DNA of 64,000 bases from CAYRCU01 sp964422865 (GTDB lineage Bacteria; Patescibacteriota; Microgenomatia; UBA8517): NCBI GenBank assembly GCA_964422865.1, contig CAYRCU010000001.1, positions 14,278 to 78,277 of the forward strand. Direction: 5' to 3'. The notes under the pieces were generated by a model, which did not search any database, was not told the DNA's origin, and saw only the letters and a program-made list of their open reading frames with translations. The translations under genes and the position numbers were made by a program. Below are positions 43,344-51,123 of the stretch, in pieces; within the stretch, counting starts at the first letter, position 1; each line of letters starts with the position of its first letter.

Positions 43344-44291
43344 TTATTTAGAAAGGTCTTGAATAACTTTTTTAGCTACATCCCATTGGTTGGGAAAATT
43401 GAAGTGATCTTTTAGCTTCCCTTGCTTTACCCATTTAACCTTTCTGATTTCCTTGGTATCTGGTTTTAAATCATTCCTTTCACCCGTAAATTTAACTAAG
43501 AAAAAGCTTTCCCGTTGTCCTTTGTATGTTTTATTATTGTCTTTTAGCCTTTTTGCGACAACAAAATCCGGCCAATTATATTTCGAAGTGTATTTGCTTC
43601 TTTTGACTATTTTAAATTTTCTTGTACCCAGTTCTTCGCTCAACTCTCTTAATAGAGCATTCTCTGCGGTTTCATTCTTCTCAATACCTCCGCCCGGAAA
43701 ATTCCAATCGTTTTCACCATAACTTTCGAGCTGAACTATCAAAAAATTGCTATTCTTATCCGTAATAATTCCTGTAGATTTTCGCCTATATCCAAGACTG
43801 CCATTTTTTATTAAATAGTTAGTATAAGCATTTTGAACTGCCTGGGTAAAAGGTGTTTCTCTTGAAATCAAATTCTCATCAATCTTGTGTTTTTTGGCAT
43901 AAAGACGAATTGCGTCCCCAAACCAGCTGCCATTTTTTATTTCATCTGAAACACTTTTAGGAAGATGGATTTCAATTCCCTTTCCCATGTACTCGTTATC
44001 ACTTCGATCAACTAAACAGGCAAAAGCAATAAGATGATATCCTTTCCCGTAATCATGAAGCCCACCTTCCAATCCAAACCAGAAATCGGCATTAGACTCT
44101 ACTTTTTTGGCATTTTTTGCACGATTCTTGGCACCTTTTAAAATAATATTTTTATTTAAGGGTTGAGTTGTAATTTCTGAATCAACCTTTACACCAGTTA
44201 CTTCTGGCTCTAAATGTAATTCCTTTAGAGCATTTTTGAGAATACTAATCTTGTCAGTACTTCTAGAACCAAGTACGACTTTCATAAGCAC
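43344..44291 (-). CDS. Fusion of XTPase/ITPase-like (DUF84) and Nudix domains
   Basis: A 315-residue protein. Residues 1-165 form a YjjX/DUF84 non-canonical NTP phosphatase (VVLGSRSTDKISILKNAL, FWFGLEGGLHDYG, GSLGYRRKSTGI). Residues about 168-315 are a Nudix hydrolase with the box GGGIEKNETAENALLRELSEE, in which the REx2E core is intact, and a LRELSEELG end. Both domains remove damaged or unusual nucleotides. The fusion places two sanitation steps in one chain. It diverges from the attenuator region and sits close to a RdgB-like gene. Confidence 0.88.
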   Translation of the reverse strand: MLMKVVLGSRSTDKISILKNALKELHLEPEVTGVKVDSEITTQPLNKNIILKGAKNRAKNAKKVESNADFWFGLEGGLHDYGKGYHLIAFACLVDRSDNEYMGKGIEIHLPKSVSDEIKNGSWFGDAIRLYAKKHKIDENLISRETPFTQAVQNAYTNYLIKNGSLGYRRKSTGIITDKNSNFLIVQLESYGENDWNFPGGGIEKNETAENALLRELSEELGTRKFKIVKRSKYTSKYNWPDFVVAKRLKDNNKTYKGQRESFFLVKFTGERNDLKPDTKEIRKVKWVKQGKLKDHFNFPNQWDVAKKVIQDLSK

Positions 44292-44318
44292 ATGTTAACA
44301 CGAAATTAGTGGCAAATA

Positions 44319-44327
44319 TGGTATAAT
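44319..44327 (+). promoter_or_regulatory. Extended -10 promoter before the attenuator
   Basis: TGGTATAAT is an extended -10 element (TG at 44319-44320, TATAAT 44322-44327). A TTAACA at 44295-44300 is a weak -35 at 21 bp. The first base after the 6-nt gap is the A of the leader ATG at 44334, so transcription should start at or near the leader start. Confidence 0.7.
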
Positions 44328-44333
44328 TTAGCC

Positions 44334-44402
44334 ATGAAGAAATCGAGATTGGGTACAAGCTATTGCTACAACAAACCTCTCAGGGAGGCTTTGTTGTTGT
44401 GA
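44334..44402 (+). CDS. Candidate attenuator leader peptide, 22 residues
   Basis: ATG at 44334 to TGA at 44400: MKKSRLGTSYCYNK then PLREALLL. It contains consecutive Tyr-Cys-Tyr codons just before the first hairpin arm, and the stop falls within the hairpin. Translation position could therefore choose between hairpins as in ribosome-mediated attenuation. No homologue is known to me. A non-coding role for this stretch is equally possible. Confidence 0.4.
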   Translation: MKKSRLGTSYCYNKPLREALLL

Positions 44403-44425
44403 GTTAACGGCCAAGAAGCAATAGC

Positions 44426-44450
44426 AAACCTCCCATTGGGAGGTTTTTTT
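44426..44450 (+). terminator. Intrinsic terminator inside the leader
   Basis: AAACCTCCC (44426-44434), loop ATT, GGGAGGTTT (44438-44446), then a T run to 44450: a nine-base-pair stem with a U tract, directly upstream of a coding gene, so conditional termination is expected. Confidence 0.85.
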
Positions 44451-44464
44451 GATGGGAGAAACTT

Positions 44465-45157
44465 ATGAAAAAAGTAGGAATAATAGGTGGATTAGGACCG
44501 GAAACAACCACCAAATTTTATATGGAGGTAGTGTTTGCGTGCTCAAAAATAGCTGGAAAGCGCCCAAATATCATCATCTCGAGTGTTGGGCTGCCGCTTG
44601 ACGTTGAAGAAGAAATCATTGTGAATGCGAAAAATAAAGAAAAACTGCTGCCTTTTCTTGTCGACTCTGCTCAACAACTAGAGAAGGCAGAAGTTGATTT
44701 TATAGTCATTCCCTGCAACACCGTTCATGTTTTTATCGATGAGATAAGAAAGGTAATTAGTATTCCTGTTTTAAGCATTATTGAGGAGACTTCTGATTTT
44801 TTGAAATCAAAAGATGTAAAAAGAACAGGACTTTTGGGAACTCAGATGACCATTAAAGAGAAGTTGTTTGATAAAAAATTAAGCGAGAACAAAATTGAAA
44901 TAGTTACTCCGAGCAAATCTGGCCAGTTAGAAATGGGGCTAATAATAAATCGTCTGGTTAAAACCTCATGCAACAAAATGGATAAAAAAGAATTGCTAAA
45001 AATAATCAATGGGCTTGTCGCTAAAAACATCGACTGTGTTCTTCTGGCGTGTACCGATCTACAGCTTCTCGTTAGAAATCATAACAAAGTAAGGATTTTT
45101 GATACACTTGATATTCTCACAAAAGCAACCGTACGAGAAATAATTGATACCGCTTAA
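44465..45157 (+). CDS. Aspartate/glutamate racemase family protein
   Basis: A 230-residue Asp/Glu/hydantoin racemase fold. The start KKVGIIGGLGPETTTKFYME is the family glycine motif, and the two catalytic Cys are in VIPCNTVHVF and LLACTDLQLL. It should interconvert L- and D-Asp or D/L-Glu (or a related amino acid), perhaps for the peptidoglycan stem peptide. It follows a conditional terminator (44426-44450) without other genes between, so attenuation probably controls it. Its stop overlaps the convergent methyltransferase gene by 4 bp. Confidence 0.9.
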   Translation: MKKVGIIGGLGPETTTKFYMEVVFACSKIAGKRPNIIISSVGLPLDVEEEIIVNAKNKEKLLPFLVDSAQQLEKAEVDFIVIPCNTVHVFIDEIRKVISIPVLSIIEETSDFLKSKDVKRTGLLGTQMTIKEKLFDKKLSENKIEIVTPSKSGQLEMGLIINRLVKTSCNKMDKKELLKIINGLVAKNIDCVLLACTDLQLLVRNHNKVRIFDTLDILTKATVREIIDTA

Positions 45158-45765
45158 GAAACGTCTGTAATTTTCTTAGCTAAAACTACTTGATGTCTTT
45201 CTCCACCACTTATATCAATTTCCTTTTCAAGAATTTTAAATCCGGTGTTTCTGATAATCTCCAGATTTTTATCTGCTCCCCAATGGCTCCAAAACATTTC
45301 GGCTCCGTAAAAATTATCTTCTGTTCCTTCCCATTCTTTTGCTCCCATTGTTGCTAAAATCAAACCACCTTTCGGTAAAAATGAATTGAAAGTATTAAAT
45401 AATTTTCTATGAAGCTTGCGGTTGACGTGAAAGATTGCATAAAAAGACACAATAGCGTCAACTTGATATTCTTCGTCTTTCAATTCAGACATATTCTTTA
45501 CTTCAAATTTTTGATTGGGAAAGTTTCTTTTGGCAAGTCTTATTTGTTTTTCTGAAATATCAAGACCAATTATTTTATGTCCCCTGTTAATAAAATACTC
45601 ATCTATTGGTTTTCCGGCACCACAACCAATGTCTAGAATCGTGGATTTTTTTTTAAGTAAATCATTCAGTTTACTTAAATATTTCTGGTTTTTGAATTGG
45701 TCACGACTACTCAAGTAAACATCTGCAATATTGTCATATCCTTTGCGTACTAATTTGTTAGCCAT
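45154..45765 (-). CDS. Class I SAM-dependent methyltransferase
   Basis: A 203-residue Rossmann methyltransferase: motif I ILDIGCGAGKPIDEYF, motif II IIGLDISEKQIRLAKR, and VDAIVSFYAIFHVNR. The specificity region (GTEDNFYGAEMFWSHWGADKN) and size match small-molecule methyltransferases of the type-11/UbiE-like group. TATAAT lies exactly 6 nt before the ATG, indicating a leaderless message. Substrate unknown. Confidence 0.85.
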   Translation of the reverse strand: MANKLVRKGYDNIADVYLSSRDQFKNQKYLSKLNDLLKKKSTILDIGCGAGKPIDEYFINRGHKIIGLDISEKQIRLAKRNFPNQKFEVKNMSELKDEEYQVDAIVSFYAIFHVNRKLHRKLFNTFNSFLPKGGLILATMGAKEWEGTEDNFYGAEMFWSHWGADKNLEIIRNTGFKILEKEIDISGGERHQVVLAKKITDVS

Positions 45766-45771
45766 TGGGAT

Positions 45772-45777
45772 ATTATA
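45772..45777 (-). promoter_or_regulatory. -10 box 6 nt before the methyltransferase ATG
   Basis: TATAAT on the minus strand (45777-45772), then ATCCCA, then ATG at 45765. The start point of transcription should coincide with the start codon. Confidence 0.6.
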
Positions 45778-45834
45778 TCAGTATAATTTGTAGTGTATTC
45801 ACAAAAGACGGAGAAGATTTATTGAGAAAAGAAG

Positions 45835-46410
45835 ATGAAACAAATAATTTTCGCTACTGGCAACAAATATAAATTTGAAGTGGCTCAAAAAGTGTTGGAA
45901 AGAACCAATATTGAACTAGTTCAACATAAAATTGAAACTCCTGAGATTCAGAGTGCTGATGTGGAGGAGATATCTTCTTTCTCAGCCAAATGGGCGGCTG
46001 CAGAACTGGGAAAACCAGTTGCTCTAACTGATGCTGGTTATTATATCGATGCCTTAAACGGCTTCCCCGGGCCTTTTATAAAATATATTAATCAATGGTT
46101 ATCTTCAGAAGATTTACTTATGCTTATGAAAGGCAAGAAAAACAGAAGGGTGATAGTAAAGGCGTGTCTTGCATACTGCGAACCAGAAAAAGAGCCCGTT
46201 ACATTTCCAAGTGAGGTAGTTGGGACCATTGCTCGAAAGGCGACAAAGACACAAAAGAAAGGCTCGACTTCTATAAACGAAATATTTATTCCTCGAGGGT
46301 ATAGTAAAGTTGAAACCGAAATTCCAAGAGAAGAAATGATCAAGTTTTGGGCAGGTGTTGAAACCTATTGGGAAAAGTTAGCAGATTACCTTGAAAAAAC
46401 TGAGGTATAA
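45835..46410 (+). CDS. RdgB/HAM1-like non-canonical purine NTP pyrophosphatase
   Basis: A 191-residue ITPase-fold enzyme: IIFATGNKYKFEVAQKVL at the N-terminus (the NxxK signature TGNKYKF), PVALTDAGYYIDALNGFPGP (TDDSGL-like strand with active acidic residues), and IFIPRGYSKVETEIP. It hydrolyses ITP/XTP/dITP to keep them out of nucleic acid. AGAAG lies just before the ATG as a weak ribosome site. It lies among other sanitation genes (XTPase-Nudix fusion, broken Nudix). Confidence 0.88.
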   Translation: MKQIIFATGNKYKFEVAQKVLERTNIELVQHKIETPEIQSADVEEISSFSAKWAAAELGKPVALTDAGYYIDALNGFPGPFIKYINQWLSSEDLLMLMKGKKNRRVIVKACLAYCEPEKEPVTFPSEVVGTIARKATKTQKKGSTSINEIFIPRGYSKVETEIPREEMIKFWAGVETYWEKLADYLEKTEV

Positions 46411-46416
46411 TTACAC

Positions 46417-46629
46417 ATGACATATAAATATCAAATCCGAGTTCGGCTGATAGTCCCCCACAATAATAAACTACTTTTGGAACATGTTGTGGATGAAGAT
46501 TTTTATTTTTATCCAGGCGGGCGGGTGGGAGGGGAAAACCTTTATCCGGTGACACTAACAGAAAAGTTGGCTTCTGACTTTCATGAAGGATTCCCAAATC
46601 AGGGCGAGTATTTGGGAGCAATCAAGTAA
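46417..46629 (+). pseudogene. Nudix hydrolase with in-frame internal deletion
   Basis: A 70-residue frame: the start (YKYQIRVRLIVPHNNKLLLE) and FYFYPGGRVGGEN are the first half of a Nudix domain, and the end (LTEKLASDFHEGFPNQGEYL) looks like the C-terminal end of the same family. The middle, with the GRE-x2-EE Nudix catalytic helix, is missing, so the product should be inactive. It begins 6 bp after the RdgB-like gene. Confidence 0.6.
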
Positions 46630-46722
46630 CGGAGTGAGCTAATCCCCAGTGCCCCATAAGCTTTAGTAAATACATCTACTGATCCGCGAACATTAAATTT
46701 CCATTTAATTGATGTAGTGTAC

Positions 46723-46728
46723 CATAAT
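46723..46728 (+). promoter_or_regulatory. -10 box 6 nt before the KsgA ATG
   Basis: CATAAT at 46723-46728, then ATGTGT, then ATG at 46735. This spacing supports the start at 46735 rather than at the ATG 46717, which would lie upstream of the -10. Confidence 0.55.
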
Positions 46729-46734
46729 ATGTGT

Positions 46735-47580
46735 ATGGATGTTCAGAGGGAATTTGAAAAACTAAATATAGCACCTGATCCGTTGAAAGATCAGTTTTTC
46801 TTGATGGATGAGGAGATTATTAAGAAGGTTGCCGGTTTTGCGGATTTAGATAAAAACGATGTTGTTTTGGAGATTGGTGCGGGGATTGGGAATTTAACAC
46901 GGGAGATTGCAAGAGAAGCCGGCAGAGTAATTGCTTTCGAGATTGATGAGCAATTTAAGCCGTTTCTTTTGAAACTTCCTAAAAATGTTGAGGTTCACTA
47001 TAAAAGTGCCTGGGATTACGTACAGCTTCGTGGAAAGTTTAAAAAGAAAAAAGAATATAATAAAGTTGTTTCGAACTTGCCCTATTCTTTTGTAGAACCT
47101 TTCTTACATAATTTAACCTTTCTTGAATACGATAAAGTTATTCTTCTTGTGCCGACAAAGTTTTTAAAAAAGATTGATGGACATGATGTTTTTGGCTCAT
47201 TTTTTAAAACAAAGGTTTTGCTTAAAGTTCCAAAGGAAAAATTCTATCCAGTTCCAAAAACCAATTCTGTGGTTATTGATTTAATCAAACTTCCCGATCC
47301 CATTGAAACAAGAAATCCGGGCTTATTCCTGCGCCAATATATGTACCAACATGAACAACAATTGGTTAAAAACTCACTTATGGAGGGAATAATTAAATAT
47401 GCAAGATTGGTCAGTTCAAAGAAAATGACTAAGAATGAAGCGAGAGAGAAAGTCGAGAAAAGTGGAATTAACAAGAATTTACTTGAAAAACATCCCAATA
47501 ATCCGGAAATTTATGCGTTGGTAGAAATGAAATTTCATGGTCTAGATTCAGAGTTCTGCAAGAAAAGTGATAAAATCTAG
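46735..47580 (+). CDS. rsmA: KsgA/RsmA (Dim1-like) rRNA adenine dimethyltransferase
   Basis: It dimethylates adenines 1518/1519 of 16S rRNA. Motifs: DQFFLMDEEIIKKVAGFADL (N-terminal X motif), VVLEIGAGIGNLTREIAR (motif I), VIAFEIDEQF (motif II), KVVSNLPYSFVEPFL (motif IV, NLPY) and FYPVPKTNSVVIDLIKL. The phrasing DQFFLMDE and FYPVPKTNS is closer to archaeal Dim1 than to E. coli KsgA (impression, not measured). The chosen ATG at 46735 gives 281 residues. A CATAAT box is 6 nt before it, so the mRNA is probably leaderless. Confidence 0.93.
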   Translation: MDVQREFEKLNIAPDPLKDQFFLMDEEIIKKVAGFADLDKNDVVLEIGAGIGNLTREIAREAGRVIAFEIDEQFKPFLLKLPKNVEVHYKSAWDYVQLRGKFKKKKEYNKVVSNLPYSFVEPFLHNLTFLEYDKVILLVPTKFLKKIDGHDVFGSFFKTKVLLKVPKEKFYPVPKTNSVVIDLIKLPDPIETRNPGLFLRQYMYQHEQQLVKNSLMEGIIKYARLVSSKKMTKNEAREKVEKSGINKNLLEKHPNNPEIYALVEMKFHGLDSEFCKKSDKI

Positions 47581-47640
47581 CTAATTATACTAAAGTTTAC
47601 TGAACTAAATAGATTTGTATGAAATCCAAAAAGAAAAATA

Positions 47641-48867
47641 ATGAAGCTATTAGAACTTGAACGAAGAGTGGATGAACTGCTCACCAGAGGAGTGGTTGAT
47701 GTTATTGATAGAGAGCACTTGCGCGACAGAATGCTTTCTGGAGATACTTTAAGAGTCAAATTTGGCATTGATCCAACAGGTCCAGATATTCATATTGGGA
47801 GAGGTTCCACAATTAAAAAACTCAGGGAATTTCAAGAATTAGGACATCAAATAGTTTTAATAATCGGTGATGCTACTGCTCAAATTGGTGACTCCTCAGA
47901 TAAGGATAGTGCCAGAACGATGTTAACTTCGGAAGAAATCTCTGCAAATGAAACTAAGTATTTAGAACAGATTGGAGAAATTATTGACATACAAAATACA
48001 GAGATTCATCACAATAGCGAGTGGATTGATCGTCTTACTCCCAAAGACTGGGTTCAGCTAGCAAGCCTTTTTACTCTTCAACAAATCGTCCAAAGAGATA
48101 ATTTCGCTCGCAGGATAAAAAAAGAAATTCCCGTAGGTTTTCATGAGGGATTATATTGTCTGCTCCAGGGATGGGATTCCGTTAATATCCGAGCAGATGT
48201 TGAAATCGGCGGGACTGATCAGTTATTTAATCTTTTAGCAGGAAGAAAGATCCAAGGTCATTTCGATCAAGAACCGCAAGATATTATGATACTACAACTT
48301 CTTGCTGGAACAGATGGCAGGAAGATGAGCACCAGCTGGGGCAATGTTATCTTAGTTAATGAGTCACCTGAGGAGAAATATGGGAAAGTAATGAGAATAG
48401 CTGATCATCTTATACCAGTCTATCTTGAAAGTGCGACTCTTGTGTCTTTACAAAGGGTTCAAGAGATAAAAACCTCACTTGAAGAAGGTGAGGGAAATCC
48501 AATGGATTACAAAAAGGAGTTAGCTTATGAAATAGTCAAATTTTATGATGGAGAAGAATCCGCCCGATATGCTCAGGCACATTTTGAAAGAGTTGTTCAG
48601 CGTCAAGAATCCCCTGGAGAGATAATGACCATAGATGTTTCTCCAAATATCAGCGTATCGGAACTTTTTGACATTTTGAAAAGAACTAATTTTGTAAGAA
48701 GTAAAGCAGACGCTAAACGACTTATGGAACAAGGGGCAATTAAAATTGAGGATAAAGAATTCAGAGTTGACGATTTGAAGTCCAAGATTGAAATACCAAC
48801 TACATCAAATGGCATAATTGTGAAGGTCGGAAAGAGAAGATTCCTGTGCTTAACAAGAAAAAAGTAA
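47641..48867 (+). CDS. tyrS: Tyrosine--tRNA ligase
   Basis: A class I TyrRS of 408 residues. The HIGH motif is in GPDIHIGRGSTIKKLREF, KMSKS is GRKMSTSWGNVI, and the Tyr/Gln region is VEIGGTDQLFNLL. The C-terminus contains an S4-like domain (VSELFDILKRTNFVRSKADAKR) that binds the long tRNA arm. Length and order are normal for the bacterial type. It lies 60 bp after rsmA on the same strand. Confidence 0.96.
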   Translation: MKLLELERRVDELLTRGVVDVIDREHLRDRMLSGDTLRVKFGIDPTGPDIHIGRGSTIKKLREFQELGHQIVLIIGDATAQIGDSSDKDSARTMLTSEEISANETKYLEQIGEIIDIQNTEIHHNSEWIDRLTPKDWVQLASLFTLQQIVQRDNFARRIKKEIPVGFHEGLYCLLQGWDSVNIRADVEIGGTDQLFNLLAGRKIQGHFDQEPQDIMILQLLAGTDGRKMSTSWGNVILVNESPEEKYGKVMRIADHLIPVYLESATLVSLQRVQEIKTSLEEGEGNPMDYKKELAYEIVKFYDGEESARYAQAHFERVVQRQESPGEIMTIDVSPNISVSELFDILKRTNFVRSKADAKRLMEQGAIKIEDKEFRVDDLKSKIEIPTTSNGIIVKVGKRRFLCLTRKK

Positions 48868-48944
48868 TATTAACAGTGATTTATGCTCAGCGTTGCCAAA
48901 CTATCTTTTAATGACTGAGTTTTGAAAAAATAGTTTTATTTAGA

Positions 48945-50111
48945 TTAACCTACAAATGTTAAGGCAATTCCTTTTTTGTTAGCTCTACCTGTTCTGCCTA
49001 TTCTGTGAATATAGGCTTCATAGCTTTCTGGAAGATCGTAGTTAATAACATGGGTAATGTCTTCAATATCTATTCCTCTTGAGGCTACATCTGTTGCAAT
49101 TAAAATATTTACCCTGCCTCGGCGAAATTGGTCCAGGGATCTTTGTCTCTGGTTTTGAGTCTTGTTCCCGTGTAAAACGGTTACTTGAAACCTGATTCTT
49201 GAAAGGTTTCTGTACAGCGTGTCTGCACCTCTTTTTGTTCGCGTAAAAATAAGGGTTTTTGACACTTCCTTTTTGTCTAAAAGTTCGCATAAAATATCAG
49301 ACTTGTTTCTGCCTTTAAGTTCAATAATATCTTGATGCACATTTGTGCTTGTGTCTGCAGTTTTTACTGAAATCATCACGGGGTTTACAATAAACTTGCT
49401 CATTACACCTTTCACTTTTTCGTCGAGAGTCGCTGCGAAAAAAAGTGATTGCCTGTTTTGAGGGAGTTTTGAGATGATTTTATTTACATCGTGGATAAAT
49501 CCCATATCAAGCATGCGATCTACTTCATCCAAAACAATTGAATCAAATTTGCTAAAATCAATTCTCCTTTGGTTTTCCAGATCAAGCAGTCTCCCCGGGG
49601 TTCCTACCACAAAATGAGGACTCCTTTGAAGCTTGTTAATTTGACCACGAATTGAAACTCCGCCAATACAGATTGCAGAATATATGTTCAATCCCCTAGA
49701 AAAACTTTGAAGCTCTTTGTCAATTTGTACAGCCAGTTCACGCGTAGGGGCAATTATTAAAACACGAGAATTTCTATTAAGGCAGATCTTGTTGATTAAT
49801 GGAATCAAAAAGGCTGCTGTCTTTCCGGTGCCTGTGTTTGCAACACCCACTACATCACGACCGGATATAATTTGCGGTATAGCCTGGTCTTGGATTGGGG
49901 TAGGAGTGCTATATCCGTGGGCTGCAATGTTTTTATAAAGCTGCGCATTGAGGGTAAAGTCTGAGAATTTGTTTTTAATTTCATAGACATCAGAAACCGG
50001 ACTTGTTACTTTTCCAATAACAGTCCTTGGGTCGAAGCTGCGAATTCTAGCTCTTTGTGGATTATAATTCCTTCTACGCGAAAAGCGCGAGTATTTTTTT
50101 TGCCTGTACAT
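48945..50111 (-). CDS. DEAD-box RNA helicase (DEVD variant)
   Basis: A 388-residue helicase core with a basic N-terminal tail (RQKKYSRFSRRRNYNPQRAR). Q motif GYSTPTPIQDQAIPQ, motif I ANTGTGKTAAFL, Ia PTRELAVQI, Ib TPGRLLDL, II written LDEVDRMLDMGF (DEVD rather than DEAD), III FFAATLDEK (AAT rather than SAT), IV-VI through HRIGRTGRA. It remodels RNA, often in ribosome assembly or at low temperature. The protein ends soon after motif VI, lacking any C-terminal extension. A palindrome sits directly in front of the ATG. Confidence 0.92.
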   Translation of the reverse strand: MYRQKKYSRFSRRRNYNPQRARIRSFDPRTVIGKVTSPVSDVYEIKNKFSDFTLNAQLYKNIAAHGYSTPTPIQDQAIPQIISGRDVVGVANTGTGKTAAFLIPLINKICLNRNSRVLIIAPTRELAVQIDKELQSFSRGLNIYSAICIGGVSIRGQINKLQRSPHFVVGTPGRLLDLENQRRIDFSKFDSIVLDEVDRMLDMGFIHDVNKIISKLPQNRQSLFFAATLDEKVKGVMSKFIVNPVMISVKTADTSTNVHQDIIELKGRNKSDILCELLDKKEVSKTLIFTRTKRGADTLYRNLSRIRFQVTVLHGNKTQNQRQRSLDQFRRGRVNILIATDVASRGIDIEDITHVINYDLPESYEAYIHRIGRTGRANKKGIALTFVG

Positions 50112-50114
50112 ATT

Positions 50115-50130
50115 AGTTTCAAATGAAACT
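50115..50130. promoter_or_regulatory. Perfect 16-bp palindrome upstream of the helicase
   Basis: AGTTTCA-AA-TGAAACT is a 7-2-7 inverted repeat 3 bp in front of the helicase ATG, overlapping the expected promoter or leader. It is a candidate operator or a short RNA hairpin hiding the start. Confidence 0.5.
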
Positions 50131-50503
50131 GTTTATATTAAAGGGAATGCAAGTGTTTGAAGGAAAGATACGTTATTAAATGTAGTTTCTGGAGTACCCT
50201 TACTTACGGACTTAAATCAAATTAAAAAAACAGTCTTTGGCTCCGAATTAACGGAACAGATGTCAGTGTAACAGGTTATATGCATTTGTCAAGAAACTAT
50301 GAGGTGTTTTAAGTATCACACAGGTTACACGCACTGAAGTTGCGCTAAGAACCGCTTTTGTCTCTAAAATTGTTTATTAATGCTCAGTGTAAATGAAATT
50401 GTCCTTTGCGTTTGCAACGTAGATTTGTCAACTAAGGTGTAATCTATTAACTTTTGCTTGATATTTGCAGGTAGGTTAACAAACAGTTAGGTAAATTTTA
50501 TGC
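50131..50503. other. Intergenic stretch upstream of the helicase
   Basis: About 370 bp with no open frame that looks coding on either strand and no tRNA. It may be the long leader of the helicase gene, as in some cold-shock helicases, but no conserved element is recognised. Confidence 0.4.
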
Positions 50504-50691
50504 CTATCTCGCCCCTGGCATGCCATAACTGCTGCAAAGAGAAGCTAAAACCTGCTTGGTTTCTGGGTCAATATCGTGCAACTCAAGCTGAAGATGATCG
50601 CCGATGCAGAGTAAATTCAACAATTTATCCCAGTAAAAAATAAACCGATTGCAGCTATTCTTTTCCAATCTCCTTCTATTTTCCTTGACAT
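50504..50691 (-). pseudogene. Small gene with a one-base homopolymer frameshift
   Basis: From ATG 50691 the frame reads MSRKIEGDWKRIAAIGLFF, and from a T6 run it continues only in the next frame as YWDKLLNLLCIGDHLQLELH onward to GMPGAR and TAG at 50504. Adding one T gives an intact 62-residue protein with good composition. No family is recognised. Either a real mutation or a homopolymer read error. Confidence 0.5.
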
Positions 50692-50770
50692 CTTAGTTTG
50701 CTGCTAAATTCTTCCTTGCTGCCCTCACGTGCCTATATTGTAAAATTAAGTAAACCAAAGTACAAACACC

Positions 50771-51001
50771 ATGCCTGAGCGCAAAACTAGACTTAAAAAA
50801 TGCTGTATACTTTGCCCGTTTAAAGGCGACCCTGAAGTAAGGGTTGACCACGAGCTTCAATGCACAGATAAGGAATACGAAGCCTGTAATCACCGATATG
50901 GCAGTGCAGAAAACATGTTCAATCCGTTCATCAAGTCCGACCGCTGGGAAGTGGGACGCCTCCTACCAGGAGGAGATGAAATAATCATCAGAACAAAATA
51001 G
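50771..51001 (+). CDS. Small Cys-rich protein, possible zinc binder
   Basis: A 76-residue frame starting MPERKTRLKKCCILCPFKGD. Cys11, 12 and 15, then Cys31, Cys39 and His41 form a plausible zinc site (CCxxC ... C ... C-x-H). The C-terminus is WEVGRLLPGGDEIIIRTK. No family is recognised. It lies alone between the broken small gene and the TIM-barrel gene. Confidence 0.5.
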   Translation: MPERKTRLKKCCILCPFKGDPEVRVDHELQCTDKEYEACNHRYGSAENMFNPFIKSDRWEVGRLLPGGDEIIIRTK

Positions 51002-51123
51002 TGAATAATTTTAGTTGGAAAAATTATCGGAAGGGAAAGAGGAGGAAATAATAAGAAATTCTTTGAAGGCACTTAGGCACACTTTACCTTCGGGAACTTA
51101 TTACAACGGTGTTCTTGAAACTC

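Larger units (their letters stand above)
44334..44450 (+). ncRNA. Structured attenuator leader RNA
   Basis: Three nested or exclusive pairings are visible. GCTATTGCT (44359-44367) pairs perfectly with AGCAATAGC (44417-44425). Inside it, ACAACAAA (44368-44375) pairs with TTTGTTGT (44390-44397) around a CCTC/GAGG stem. An intrinsic terminator follows (44426-44450). GGGAGGCTTTG (44383-44393) can instead pair with CAAACCTCCC (44425-44434), which would break the terminator. The racemase gene starts 14 nt after the terminator. Confidence 0.75.

Noticed and set aside
44334..44450. T-box or known riboswitch
   Set aside because: No T-box NNUGGUACC-type element and no recognised aptamer sequence; only generic attenuator pairings are visible.
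50693..50893. 66-codon minus frame over the Cys-rich gene
   Set aside because: The opposite frame holds a coherent Cys pattern and start; this one is its shadow.
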